A stretch of DNA of 64,000 nt, from contig CM041539.1 in assembly GCA_023238725.1 (NCBI GenBank), positions 24,268,104 to 24,332,103 of the forward strand, in the 5' to 3' direction. Below the pieces are notes generated by a model. It had not been told where the DNA came from. It saw only the letters and a list, made by a program, of their open reading frames with translations, and did no database searches. The DNA comes from Scortum barcoo. Taxonomy: Eukaryota; Chordata; Actinopteri; Centrarchiformes; Terapontidae. Both the position numbers and the translations under genes were made by a program. Positions within the stretch are counted from its first letter, which is position 1, and every line of letters starts with the position of its first letter. Below are positions 14,101 to 23,479 of this stretch, piece after piece.

Positions 14101-16349
14101 CTTTTCTATATGGTCATTTTGCACATCTCATGGTAGTTTTGCATCTCTTTGTGGTCTCTGCATCTTTGTGACCATTTTGCATCTCTTTGGAGTTGTTTGA
14201 TTGTTTTTCTAGCAAGAACTTCACTTCAAACGGAGGCTCTGGCCCTCCTGACCCTGCCTGTTCGATGATCCATCCATGCAGAAACCAGCATACAAGAAAC
14301 AAGAATGGACTCCCTGCAATCACCAACTCACTCACCCTCTAACGAAGCTGCTTTATAGAGCAAAGCAGGGTTTAGAGTAGGGAAAAGTTACAGAGAATTT
14401 GACTCACGTACTGTTTGTGATCTACCTACCTTGGTTTTGATGTTTTCAGTAGCAAGACTTTGTGCGATGATGTTAATGCTCTCACAGTGACCCAGGACAT
14501 GAGCTCTGCCCTGAGAGTTATTCATCAGAGCTTTGATGCAGCCAATCAGTGAGGTGTGGACTTGAGACTCAGTGGTCTCATAGTCCATTGACTTGAGGAA
14601 ATTCAGGATACAAGACAGGCCATCCAAATCGATGAATCGTGTCACAAACCTGGGGCGATCAATCAGAGATCAAATTAAGGTTATTCTTTAGGTCACTGCT
14701 GTAAGGGGGGAATTAAATGAAGCCTTGGGCAATCTCTTCATTTGCAGAATTGCATGTGTGTTAGAACTGGAATTTTACCTCATTGGCTGTGTCCTCAGTG
14801 CTGTCTTTAAACCTTCTACAATCTTATGTTTTTCCTGCTCTTCCTCATCATCCAGTGCCAGCAGAGTCTTCCTCTGGGAACAGGTGTTAAACAATAATGT
14901 GTCACAATTCACAGTCAGATGCAATAATGGACAGACTTTAGTCAAACTGTCTTAAATTGCTTCACATTTGAGCTACATGTTGGTAAGACAGCTGCAGTAT
15001 ATGCTATCAGCAGATATCCATCCATCCATTTTCTAAACCTGCTTATCCTGAGCACACAAGGTCACAGGTGTACACCCTGGACAACCAATTTAGGACAGAC
15101 AACCAATTTAGAGTTGCCAGTTAACCTAACCTGCATGTCTTTGGATTGTGGGAGGAAGCTGGAGTACCCAGTGCCCCTGAATGAAAACAGACTTTAGAGT
15201 TACTCACAGCAGCCATGCACCTGAGCTGGTCAATGTAAAACTCTGGCCAGCTGGTTGCTCCTTTATTCTCCTCTGCCTCCTGAAATACAGATTCAGACAC
15301 ACAGGTCAGGATCATAAAACAGACAACAAGTCAATGTGTAATATGTTGCCAATTAGCTCAAAATATCAAAATAGAGAAAATGACATTCAACTGCTCCAAA
15401 AGTGAATGTAATATAGGTACATAGTAGAATTTGTACTTTTAACTTTTGTAAAATTTACACAATAGAGTCTAGCCACTGAGGCAAACAACCACCCAGAGTT
15501 GACATCAAATGTAGATATATTTATGCATATGCATTTTTTAGCTGTGAGGACATAAGCCTTAATATACAGAACATAAGCCTTAATATATATTTCAGTAACT
15601 GATCAATCATTTACAAACTAAATCTCCTTTCGACTTGGATCTCACTGCTAATTATTAAGACCGTAACATCTTGCAAAAGGAAGATTTTTTTAATCCAGCA
15701 TTAAGTACTGATTAGCCTTAATATATATTTCAGTAACTGATCAATCATTTACAAACTAAATCTCCTTTGACTTGGATCTCACTGCTAATTATTAAGACCG
15801 TAACATCTTGCAAAAGGAAGATTTTTTTAATCCAGCATTAAGTACTGATTAGAGGAACTGTATCTTAAGACACTTCAGCATTACCAGTGATAGTAGTTTA
15901 GAAAGACAGCTGGCCGGGAGCTCACTATACATAAACTGCCAATGCATATAAACTGGATGTTGCAGTTATATTTTCTTACCATTTTCTTACTACAGTAGAT
16001 CTGCCATTTTTTCTCTGCTGGTAAAGCAAACATGGCTGCTCTGTGCTCCTCTGTGAGGTCCAGTTCGTCCTGCGATAGAGGACAGACAGGACATGGGGAG
16101 GAAGAGGAAAAGAAAGCTTTTGAACAGTTATGTTTGTTTGAGTGTTCAGGTTGGCTCTGACCCTGGTCTTGAACTCACCACAAGGTCAGTGAACATAGAG
16201 TCCAGCTCTTGAAGTGGGGGCATAGGCAGGATGGGCTCCAGTGCAGCAAGAGTGTTGATGTTATCATGGCAGTAGGTGATCTCTGGCTGATTACTTCCTT
16301 TGAAGCAGCAAGAAAATAGAGAGGACAGGCCTCCCCCCTGGAACGCCAT
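376..16349 (-). CDS. daam1: DAAM1-type formin, whole coding region (25 exons)
   Basis: Dishevelled-associated activator of morphogenesis 1, a diaphanous-related formin. In the known family it is released from autoinhibition by Dishevelled/Rho in non-canonical Wnt signalling and then nucleates and elongates unbranched actin filaments in the cytoplasm. I read 25 coding exons, all with GT-AG borders; the summed length is 3123 nt with consistent phases, giving 1040 residues (human about 1078). Order: GBD/FH3 armadillo region at residues about 40-430, coiled coil about 435-516, FH1 polyproline about 517-590, FH2 about 595-1000 with the hallmark GNYMNKGQRGNAYGF in exon 20, and a C-terminal DAD core DDLVSALRSG followed by basic residues. 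The start at 16349 follows an acceptor-like AG at 16378-16379 and lies in a CCATGG context. The exon 15/16 junction lacks the roughly 15-residue stretch seen in human between the FH2 lasso and the knob. Whether this is the a or b fish paralogue cannot be told here. Confidence 0.95.
865..1029 (-). CDS. daam1: DAAM1 coding exon 24
   Basis: 165 nt, residues 920-974: KALRHFGEDTSKLQPDEFFG, then FDNFLTAFSEAKQDNENM and a charged helix. The acceptor reads TTGAAG; donor GTACTG. Confidence 0.91.
1473..1607 (-). CDS. daam1: DAAM1 coding exon 23 (FH2 post region)
   Basis: 135 nt, residues 875-919: ELQYQQTQSSGGPEDNFVPV, then VSQFITVASFSLSDVEE. Acceptor TCCAG, donor GTGAGC. Confidence 0.93.
1807..1867 (-). 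CDS. daam1: DAAM1 coding exon 22 (FH2)
   Basis: 61 nt, residues 854-874: NMTELEKDIGNLRSGLKSVE. Acceptor CTTCAG, donor GTAAGT. Confidence 0.92.
2143..2208. repeat. GT/CA microsatellite
   Basis: About 65 bp of GT dinucleotides with two small interruptions, just beyond the donor of DAAM1 exon 21 in the intron. Confidence 0.95.
2219..2326 (-). CDS. daam1: DAAM1 coding exon 21 (FH2)
   Basis: 108 nt, residues 818-854: NVTLLHYMITVLEKKYPKV, then IAFSEELQNVPEAAKV. Acceptor TTGTAG, donor GTAAGA. A GT microsatellite lies just 3' on the plus map (inside intron 21). Confidence 0.93.
2616..2784 (-). CDS. daam1: DAAM1 coding exon 20 (FH2 core)
   Basis: 169 nt, residues 762-818, carrying the most conserved FH2 signature, VLAFGNYMNKGQRGNAYGFK, then SSLNKIADTKSSTDK. 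Acceptor TTTCAG, donor GTACAG. Confidence 0.95.
3387..3475 (-). CDS. daam1: DAAM1 coding exon 19 (FH2)
   Basis: 89 nt, residues 732-762: INHYQQRLQSLYFKKKFAER, then VAEVKPKI. Acceptor CCCAG, donor GTATCT. Confidence 0.92.
4222..4328 (-). CDS. daam1: DAAM1 coding exon 18 (FH2)
   Basis: 107 nt, residues 697-732: LLKFVPEKTDIELLEEHKHE, then LERMAKADRFLYDMS. The acceptor is a poor-pyrimidine GTGAAG, but the phase and protein match leave little doubt. Confidence 0.92.
4848..4932 (-). CDS. daam1: DAAM1 coding exon 17 (FH2)
   Basis: 85 nt, residues 668-696: LKLTNEEIRHAILTMDEQED, then LPKDMLEQ. Acceptor GACAG, donor GTGCCA. Confidence 0.93.
5840..5937 (-). CDS. daam1: DAAM1 coding exon 16 (FH2)
   Basis: 98 nt, residues 636-668. 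It opens KDGEDDHAFVKK and continues into KELSVIDGRRAQNCNILLSR. The first part is shorter than and unlike the human linker. Acceptor AACAG, donor GTCAGT (weaker than the other donors). Confidence 0.9.
6198..6305 (-). CDS. daam1: DAAM1 coding exon 15 (FH2 lasso)
   Basis: 108 nt, residues 600-635: NKLEGTIWKEIDDVTVFQVL, then DLEEFQRTFSAYQKPQ. The W in TIW is in the FH2 lasso of the family. Acceptor TTTCAG, donor GTAACA. Confidence 0.93.
6474..6722 (-). CDS. daam1: DAAM1 coding exon 14 (FH1 polyproline)
   Basis: 249 nt, residues 517-599. It encodes uninterrupted proline runs (profilin- and SH3-binding FH1) and then IPQPSNPLKSFNWSKLPE, the entry to FH2. On the plus strand this appears as GGA/GGT repeats. 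Human FH1 is longer, so this one is compact. Acceptor ATTAG, donor GTACAT. Confidence 0.93.
6973..7160 (-). CDS. daam1: DAAM1 coding exon 13 (coiled coil)
   Basis: 188 nt, residues 454-516, strongly heptad-like and charged: EHQNLQQRFEKKERECEAK through VSELTAQLQQLIS. Acceptor CTCCAG, donor GTATGT. Confidence 0.93.
7452..7510 (-). CDS. daam1: DAAM1 coding exon 12
   Basis: 59 nt, residues 434-454, start of the coiled coil: LVKENEVKEWKDQADKMRK. Acceptor CTATAG, donor GTAAAC. Confidence 0.92.
7878..8016 (-). CDS. daam1: DAAM1 coding exon 11
   Basis: 139 nt, residues 388-434: LQYWVLLDRIVQQLVLQTDK and PLEDFNVKNIVRM. Acceptor CTGTAG, donor GTAAGT. Confidence 0.93.
8137..8254 (-). CDS. daam1: DAAM1 coding exon 10
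   Basis: 118 nt, residues 349-388: VHIETKSASQMFELIRRNL, then NHTEAYPHLLSTLQHCLMMP. Acceptor TTTCAG, donor GTAAGA; the split codon joins to Tyr (MPY). Confidence 0.93.
8646..8712 (-). CDS. daam1: DAAM1 coding exon 9
   Basis: 67 nt, residues 326-348: HLDFFEMLRNEDEFLMSKRF. Acceptor TTTTAG, donor GTAAGT, ends in phase 0. Confidence 0.93.
8826..8929 (-). CDS. daam1: DAAM1 coding exon 8
   Basis: 104 nt, residues 292-326: TSLEFRIHLRYEFLMLGIQP, then VIDKLHSHDNANLD. Acceptor TGTAG, donor GTATGT. Confidence 0.93.
9657..9767 (-). CDS. daam1: DAAM1 coding exon 7
   Basis: 111 nt, residues 255-291: TLMTDLDRSTGRYRDEVNLK, then TAIMSFFNAVLSQGAGE. Acceptor TGCAG, donor GTGAAT, in phase on both sides. Confidence 0.94.
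10430..10612 (+). repeat. LINE 3' end with ATTCTTG tail
   Basis: AT-rich 3' untranslated-type sequence ending in about three GATTCTTG units at 10590-10612. This looks like the short tandem tail of a teleost LINE, inside DAAM1 intron 6. Confidence 0.45.
10615..10800. repeat. Teleost interspersed repeat (GGTCAAGGTCACTGTGACC)
   Basis: Begins TAGTGGTCAAAGGTC and carries the palindromic core GGTCACTGTGACC at 10650-10663. I recall similar repeats in many fish genomes but cannot name the family. Within DAAM1 intron 6. Confidence 0.4.
12355..12960 (+). pseudogene. LINE fragment (endonuclease-RT linker region)
   Basis: Broken conceptual translation contains TDWELFQDYYDSEVLSHCMT, then NYICFLEDTIVPSK, and in another frame NPWVHKDIRGLLNIKK. 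This pattern (TDW...YI.FCED..VP...PW...D...L.N.KK) is the region between endonuclease and reverse transcriptase in CR1/L2/Rex1-type LINEs; the LINE at 39.3-42.8 kb has the matching TDWEVL...ITDYINFCVETTVP. Several frameshifts and stops: a dead copy in DAAM1 intron 6. Confidence 0.6.
13479..13592 (-). CDS. daam1: DAAM1 coding exon 6
   Basis: 114 nt, residues 217-254: VAVLEILGAVCLVAGGHKK, then VLEAMLHYQKFASERTRFQ. Acceptor CCGTAG, donor GTCTGC. The next exon is 3.7 kb away across a repeat-bearing intron. Confidence 0.93.
13966..14210. repeat. Degenerate minisatellite (CATCTCTTTGTGGTC units)
   Basis: About ten imperfect units of roughly 21-24 bp built on TTTGCATCTCTTTGTGGTCA, in the intron between DAAM1 exons 5 and 6. 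Units have diverged individually, so it is old. Confidence 0.65.
14430..14649 (-). CDS. daam1: DAAM1 coding exon 5
   Basis: 220 nt, residues 143-216, FH3 armadillo repeats: FVTRFIDLDGLSCILNFL and MNNSQGRAHVL. Acceptor CCCCAG, donor GTAGGT, phase 0 at the end. Confidence 0.95.
14779..14873 (-). CDS. daam1: DAAM1 coding exon 4
   Basis: 95 nt, residues 112-143, an acidic linker helix (RKTLLALDDEEEQEKHK) ending in LKTALRTQPM. Acceptor CCCAG, donor GTAAAA. Confidence 0.93.
15007..15180 (-). repeat. Truncated SINE-like repeat with ATGG tail
   Basis: Contains TTTAGAGTTGCCAGTTAACC and GATTGTGGGAGGAAGCTGG, which also occur in the SINE at 32.65-32.87 kb. Here the tRNA-like head is missing and the end at 15009 is a short CCAT/ATGG tail. 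Located in the intron between DAAM1 exons 3 and 4. Confidence 0.6.
15208..15279 (-). CDS. daam1: DAAM1 coding exon 3
   Basis: 72 nt, residues 88-111, containing NKGATSWPEFYIDQL, nearly identical to human DAAM1. Acceptor TTTCAG, donor GTGAGT. Confidence 0.94.
15577..15852. repeat. Tandem duplication of a 138-bp unit
   Basis: Two head-to-tail copies, 15577-15714 and 15715-15852, differing by a single-base indel (CTTTCGAC versus CTTTGAC). They lie in DAAM1 intron 2. The first copy is preceded by a shorter duplicated piece (ATAAGCCTTAATATA, 15552-15590). Near identity implies a recent event. Confidence 0.92.
15980..16069 (-). CDS. daam1: DAAM1 coding exon 2
   Basis: 90 nt, residues 58-87, start of the GBD/FH3 region: DELDLTEEHRAAMFALPAEK, then KWQIYCSKKM. 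Acceptor CGCAG, donor GTAAGA, phase 0 on both sides. Confidence 0.93.
16179..16349 (-). CDS. daam1: DAAM1 coding exon 1 (start codon)
   Basis: Residues 1-57. It begins MAFQGGGLSSLF and contains PEITYCHDN and LPMPPLQELDSMF, matching the DAAM1 N-terminus. Donor GTGAGT follows at phase 0. A 5' untranslated part probably begins at 16377 after TTTAG, so further non-coding exons must lie upstream. Confidence 0.92.
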
Positions 16350-16869
16350 GGTTACAGCAGGCTCCTCACCAGAAGTACTAAAGTGGAGGACAAAATGTGT
16401 TGTTGTTTACTCTCTGGTACTGATTTTTAATGCATTTTGTAGTGAACCCCAAGATCAGAGACCTGATACACTCAGATCATTGATACTCAGTGAGTTTCAT
16501 TTTAAATTAGTGTTGATAAGCTGCTCAAGATGTAAAACATTAAACTAAATTGAGGACAATGAGGAAGAAAGCAAAAGAGACATCTGTGAACAATACAGTG
16601 AACAAAATAATAGTATTAAATTCTTGGCAAAACAATTTCCTTTATATCATTACATATACATTTCAAACATTTCTAAAGTCAACTTCATACACATTCTCTG
16701 ACACAATATTTATATATTTTCTTGTTTGTAGGTTCAGGGTTGCACAGTTAATTAAAGATTGATTATTTTTATACAAGCTGCCAGAACAGAATACTGTGAA
16801 AACATGTAAGGTTCCACCATCAGGCCAAAAGGCCCTCTTTTACATGTTAAATGTTAAACTCTAATGGAT

Positions 16870-16901
16870 AAATTACTAAGCATACTCATGCTTAGTAATT
16901 T
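16870..16901. repeat. Small inverted repeat
   Basis: Perfect 14-bp arms (AAATTACTAAGCAT and its complement) around a 4-base loop. AT-rich, function unknown. Confidence 0.7.
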
Positions 16902-18737
16902 GCCCATGAGCTTTTCTGTAGGACCACACAGTGGACAAAATGGCATGGAAGATACTGTATCTGCTAATGCGAAGAAAATGTATGTGACTGCTGTGAGCAA
17001 TGATGGGACTAGCATGACGGAGGACTTTATAATTACATAAAACTCATTGACCTTCATGTTTTACCTGAGTTAGTTAGAGTAAGGATGTAAATACTTTAAT
17101 ACTTTTACTTTACTGACCAGTGTATAATTCATAAAGTGATCATGTCCTTGTCCAAAGTATAATTTGGATTATAATGGAGTTTGTACTGTATACAGCTGCA
17201 GTGTTATGAATACAGTAGGACTGAGTGGGCCTCTGTAGACACTCACTTGTTCCATGACAAAGTGGTTGCCGGACTAGAAAGTATTACACACAAGTTGACA
17301 TTTGCATCCATTTAGATGCATTAGTGATATCAGTGAGCTAAGATGTGTACAGTCATAAGGATACTAAAAGATAATACCCCAACCCCGCCACAGCCTGCTG
17401 CCATCTGGCAAGGGATACAGTATTGTGTAGTAGCACCGGTGTTGAATAATGATGAATATATGAACCCTTGAATTAATATATTTATATTTATATTTTTGAG
17501 TTAAGCAAATCGAGTTAATAGTATAATCTTTTTAGTTCAAAAGCTTCTCTTTTTTTTTACTATCATGTATCATGTTTTTGCTTGACTCAAATGAACCTAA
17601 AATGTGGAATGTAGTCTTGCATGTAATGACACAAGATCAGTAAACTGGGAACATGTAAGGAGGGGATTTCTTAATGTCCAGTATAAAGAGGATGAACGAT
17701 TACAGCAAGCAGAACCTGTTTCAGTGTACATGTGGGTATGTGAGTATTGTTTTTAGACAGTGTCAGTGTACAAAAATGTGGGCCTATTTTTTGAATATTC
17801 AAAGTTATGGAACACAAGAAATTGTAAAATTACATACATACTGATACATAAATATTTTTTGGGGGCAGGAAGTGGGAATAACTGGATTAACAATACATTA
17901 TGCAGAGTACATTCATGTTCTTTAATGACTTCCAAAGGGTTAGTTGTACTGTGCACACTTTACAAGGTGTGACTGAGGCCTCTGACTTTTAATCATGTAT
18001 TTTGAAAAGACGCACAGGTTTGATGAGCAATCAGGTCTTCAACAATACAGCACAGTGCTTTAATTAATACACACATACTAACAAAACTAGACACACACAC
18101 ACTGACTTGGGTGTGATTAACAACCCAGTGAGTCATGAGGTATGACTCAGTGCACTTCCAGCACAGTCCTGTGTTTGATCATCAAGAATCTGATTTATGA
18201 TAGAAACAGTACTTTGGTATGTTGCACCACAAAAAACCTTCAGTGTAGCTGCACATAGAGCCACTCACCTCTCACATGATCAGAAAGCAAGTTTTGATGG
18301 TACAACATCAGTTTAACAACAAATCTTATTTTATATATTTTTTTACCAGTTATGGAGTGGTTATTTACATTTTGGGATATGTTCAAAACTTTTCTTAGTT
18401 TTGGTACTTGTGTCAGTTTTTTTTCTCATATGAAACTCTCGATTACAGCCAGTGAGCTATGTGACAATAAATCATTCGTTAAGGTGTGTTTGAGGACAAA
18501 CTTTTAGACTTTTGTTAATATATCATCTTGGTTTTGAAAGCTTAAACAGCTTCTATGTAGCAGTAAAAGCATTTCAAAAGTGTTTTTCAGGTCTGGGTTT
18601 ATGCATTCTATGTTTGTGAATATTAGGAGTTAGATGGTGTACAGAAAGCTAAATACCGACCTCATAAAACCAAAAGTAAAGAAAAACTGAATTACCAGCA
18701 CCATTCTTCAGTCACAGGTAGATAAATACATCCAACT

Positions 18738-18830
18738 AGACTTAGACTTAGACTTAAACTTTATTGATACCTTTGGGATGACTCCCTCAGGGAAATTTAA
18801 GTTTCCAGCAGCACACAGATGAAAACATGA
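18738..18830 (-). repeat. LINE 3' end with CTTAGA tail
   Basis: Three ACTTAG-type units followed by AAACTTTATTGATACCTTTG and CCCTCAGGGAAATTTAAG. This is the typical 3' end of a teleost LINE on the minus strand. Confidence 0.55.
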
Positions 18831-19030
18831 TAAACAATACATAAACTACACATGTATTCAATCCTTTCTGGCTGCTATAAAATGATAAAGTATGTTGATG
18901 TCTTGTATACTATTTGCAATAAATACTATTCTATAAAGATTAGTAGATACTGTATACAACATGTAAATGTAATAACTAATTAGGACACAGCCAAAGTTAT
19001 CTAGCTAAAGGTAACAGAATAGTTAGCTCA

Positions 19031-19120
19031 GGCTACAGGCCTGAAAAGCCTATAGATCTATGATGTCATCATCCATTACATAAAGTGGATCATTATGGGT
19101 TTCTTACCTTGGTGACCCAC
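19031..19120. repeat. 90-bp direct duplication, copy A
   Basis: Matches 22637-22726 with about four mismatches in 90 bp. On the minus strand it contains GTCACCAAG|GTAAGAAA, a strong splice donor after 19108. See the separate finding. Confidence 0.85.
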
Positions 19121-20539
19121 CAAGGTATGTAACTCTTCATGATCTCCATGATATTATATCTTAGTCCCACCAATTCAAAGGTTTGTACAGATTTTAAGGC
19201 ATCAAATTAGCTGCACAAAACAGACTTTACAGACAGACCCTGAAAAGTTGAGTCCATAACACACTATTTTTAACCTGTGAGGTTAGGGTTAGGGTCTAGA
19301 TCATGTCTTGATATATCTGGGGGTTTAATGCACCTGTAGCATGCCGCTCTCTGCTCTTGACACTGATACTAGTCTGGTTTATACAGCCAGTGCTGATTAA
19401 TGATTGGCTCCCCTGTCAGTAAATAAACTTGGCACCAATGCCAGCGGTAGAGAAAAGCTTAGTGTTAAGGCCTGACTGGGCTGACAAGAGAATCAGGAGC
19501 AGCAGGATGGTTTTGTGACGCACACTGACTTGACAGGCAAGCAAGCAGAGACACACCCTCAAGAAGTTACACTGATCAAAGACAAGCCCACTGACAGGGG
19601 ATGCTTAACCAGATTCAGTTGAGGAGATTTAAAATGAAAATGAAAGTCAGACTCACAGGACAGTTAGCTGTTGTGCCTTTTTACTGCTGGAGCATACTGT
19701 ACACCTAACAATGTTACTGGGATCAAAATGTTCATTATGTAACAACCACACTTATCAGCATAGTTCAAACAAATATACTATATTATATATACAATATTTC
19801 CTTAAAATAGTGGCCGGGGGACTTTATTTATCACACATGCAGAGGGTACTAGGCCTTTATTTGAAGGCCTTAGGTCAATGTCCACTTACCACTTTTTTCT
19901 GTAGCTAGAACAGCTGACTCAGGTCATGAGCTAGAAAAGCTAGTAAGTGGACCCTGAGATACGATTAGTTTGTCAATTCTTTCACACTGCTGTGCAGTTT
20001 TACCTATTGCATTACATCATATTTTTAAGGTCATTAGACAGTATGTTTTAAATAACTACAGCTGATGAAGAAACTGTACTAAAACAAGACATGAGTTACT
20101 ATACTTAGTTACATTCCACCAATAGATATTACTACTAGATACAACTACAGCGTTTTCCCCTTGGCTGAGAAAAGGCCAGTCCCTACAGTCAGTAGGGTTG
20201 ATGTCCTGAGGACCATAATATCCAAAATAATATGGAAAAATACTATCGATTTTTCAAAGCAACATGTTAGAGAGACTCACTTGTAAACATCACCATACTG
20301 AATCCCTACAAACAGTAAATACACAAGCTCAGCTGATGGCACAGACTCAGTGCATGTTCGATATTTGACAGTGTAAACTGTCAGAGTCATGAATGTTTTT
20401 TAACAGCATGTCAATGGCTGCAGCAGCACTCTAATAATGATCAGGACTGTGTGTGTATGTTCATGTTGTGTATAGATTGATGACAGGACTATAATTTATC
20501 CCGATGATCAGATGAACCAGTCAGATCAAAGTTCGCAGG

Positions 20540-20590
20540 GTTCAGTCAATACTTTATTGATCCCTGTAGGAAGAGTGCATTTTGTCACCC
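20540..20590 (-). repeat. LINE/SINE tail remnant
   Basis: Contains ACTTTATTGATCCCTGTAGG, the same kind of sequence as other LINE tails in this window; otherwise unrecognisable. Confidence 0.35.
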
Positions 20591-22636
20591 CTTTTCCACA
20601 CGGAAATCAAAGGTCAGTGCTGGAGCTGGAGGGGATTCACTGTCACTCAAGGACAGTTGAGTCAGTAAATGTTTGCTAGAGCTTGTTCTTTCCCAGCATG
20701 AATGTGTGATGTTGATGAGGCTGCTAATCACATGTTCACATGTCGTCAAGCAGAAAAACACAAGTCTTCCTGTGTGTGTCACTATCTCTATCTATCTGTT
20801 GTGTAAGGCAACATGATAGTGAGTATTGTGAGTATTTTGGGCTGTATTTGGGATTGAGTTAAAACAAACTACAATGTGTAAGAGGGGCTGCTACTTCAGG
20901 TAACGTTTTGTTGTTAAAAAACACAGAGCCATACCTGCTAAATTTATCTAAAATGCATCTGGTGACATTTAATAGCATGAAATTGTGAATGTTTGAACAG
21001 CAGTTTGGCACAATACACAGTATACTTATTGGACAAACTTACTTTATATTTGCTGTAGATAATCACATTTCACTCCTAATGAATTTAGTGACCCTGTGAC
21101 ATTTCCTCAAACAAGAAATATCCCCATCCATTCTACAGGTTTCTAAATTACTCATCAAATTTATGCTCCAATTCATGCTTTTTGTCTAGACTAACTAGAC
21201 ACACTGAAAGTAGAAATGATACTTGACGTCTCAGACTCCTTGAATAGTGGATCACAGGTCTACGACTGTGAGGAAATATGGACATTAGGATTGAGTGTTT
21301 GTAATTTTTAATTAATGAGCTTCCATTTGATAAATTAAGTCATTTTTATGACATCAGATAATCATCAAAGTGAGATCAACCTGTTAGTAGTGACCAAAGA
21401 CTAAGTGGACAAACTGAATCTACATGTATTGTACTGTTATATGTATGTACATTTACACTTTATTTGAACTCCAAAGAGTCACCCCAGATAAAGAGTCTGT
21501 CAGGTTCCAAAGGCCAACACAACAGTAACGTGAGTGGTGGTGACACTCTGTTTTTACACTTGGTAATGCTTTGTAGTATCTTTTTTGGACAAGGCGCTGA
21601 AAAATCACTGAGGAGCAAGATACAAATGATTGAGAAGAAAAATAGACATTGGGAAGTTAAAGTGGACATTTTAGGGGAGAGGAGATATAAATTGTATTCA
21701 AATATTTTCTGTATGTACTATATCACATACACTACTGTAATGGGTATGTACAATTAAACTGAAAATAGTGATGTTCTGAGGAACCTGTATAATAAAAATG
21801 GCCATTATGGTTATAATGTCTGTTTTATATTTACAATATGTTTGGAATGAGTTTGGAAGATCTCTGGCAACTCAGATGGAGGGGGTTGCAGCTGGAGGCT
21901 CAAAGAAAAGGGGTATAAATTATGGAACAATGAGTGAATTGTCACTTATTTAAGGAGTCTAACAACATACTTAAAGGGGACAGGGGATAGGTTAAACACT
22001 ATCCCTCTGCACAGGTGATTCAGCCTTATACTCTTTGGATTGACTACAGGTGAAGTGCTGAGCCTCATAGCAATGGGTGAAGTAAAATTAATGCTCATAG
22101 CACTTATTAGTTATGGATGCCTCAACAGAGCCAGTAGCAACAGTAGCAATCTGACAAAAACTGCTATAGAGATATGATTGTTATGGAGAAAGACCCCGAC
22201 CAGATTTTATGTCTGGTCACAATATAGTAACAGTGTATAATACAGAGAAAAAAAGCACCACCATCAAAATCAATTCTTAATTTTTTTGTAGCATAAAGTG
22301 ACTGTGAATTCTGTTATACCATATTTGCTTTAGGTACAGCAGAATATCGGCAGAATTACATTTTTCCTAAACTCCAGTTTTGTTTCCTAACACTGTATCC
22401 CATAGGTACCTGGTATTTACAAAAACACTTACTTAGGCGTAGAACTTATTTCTCCTTTCCTCTAAAATTCCCAGTGTTACTCCTTTGTTCTCCAGTAATT
22501 ATTCTGTTGGTACCTGATTAATCAGATTGAATTACACAGTGAATAATAATTCACAAAATGGAACGAAAACATTAAGCATTACAGGCTATTTTTTTGTTTT
22601 GTTTTGTTTTTTTAGGACTATATATCTGAAAATCCT

Positions 22637-22726
22637 GGCTACAGGCCTGAAAATCCTATAGATCTATGATGTCATCATCTAGTACATAAAGTTGATCATT
22701 ATGGGTTTCTTACCTTGGTGACCCAC
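22637..22726. repeat. 90-bp direct duplication, copy B
   Basis: Partner of 19031-19120, 3606 bp away, same orientation. It carries the same minus-strand donor (GTAAGA after 22714). Sequence on either side of the two blocks differs. Confidence 0.85.
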
Positions 22727-23433
22727 TTCTATGTGATGCAGAGAGGTGACATGCTCAGTGTCAGCAGTGTGTGGAGATCACAAACGCAGTCAGATGTCAG
22801 ATGAACATCTGTTGTAGAGATAGTTCACTCTGCCGTCACTGAAGCTCAAACTCCAAAGTCAGTCCAACATTCTAACAGCTGGTTATCACTGAACACTACT
22901 CTATATTTCTCTTGAGAATACATGTAAACATGTTTTCATATGGTCCAAAGAGCCACAATTTGAACTTTTTAAACTGAAAATACATCAACAAAAATAAAAA
23001 CAACTTAAATCAGCCTGTAGGACTTTCAGTAGAGCCGGTCATAATCCAGAAGGAGAGAGAAACTGTCCAAATAAAGAATCCACAAGACAAAGAAAAGTCA
23101 CCAGGAGCTGATTCTGACAGGGAATTCTTTATAGTTTTGCAGAAACTTGCAAGTGTCCCAGAAAATATAGATCCTCTTTCATTTTCTCACTCTATCCACA
23201 TCTCACCTGTTCCTTCATTCCTGCCTCAGTATTCTTTGTTTTCCTTTTTCCATTCTGATGTGTTCATGAGAGGTAATCATTGTCTCCGGTGTCTCTCTGT
23301 CTGTCAGGCAGAACGCTCAGAGAAACTGACAGATCAGCCTGGGTGAGAGTGTACAGTATGTGAAGAGTTCAAAACACACACTACTGCATTCCTGGTGGCG
23401 GCAGACCCGCCCAGACCTCACCCACTGCATTGT

Positions 23434-23435
23434 TT

Positions 23436-23478
<43 letters not shown>

Positions 23479-23479
23479 T
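23434..23479. repeat. Compound (GT)n(GA)n microsatellite
   Basis: GT units run directly into about nine GA units. Confidence 0.95.
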
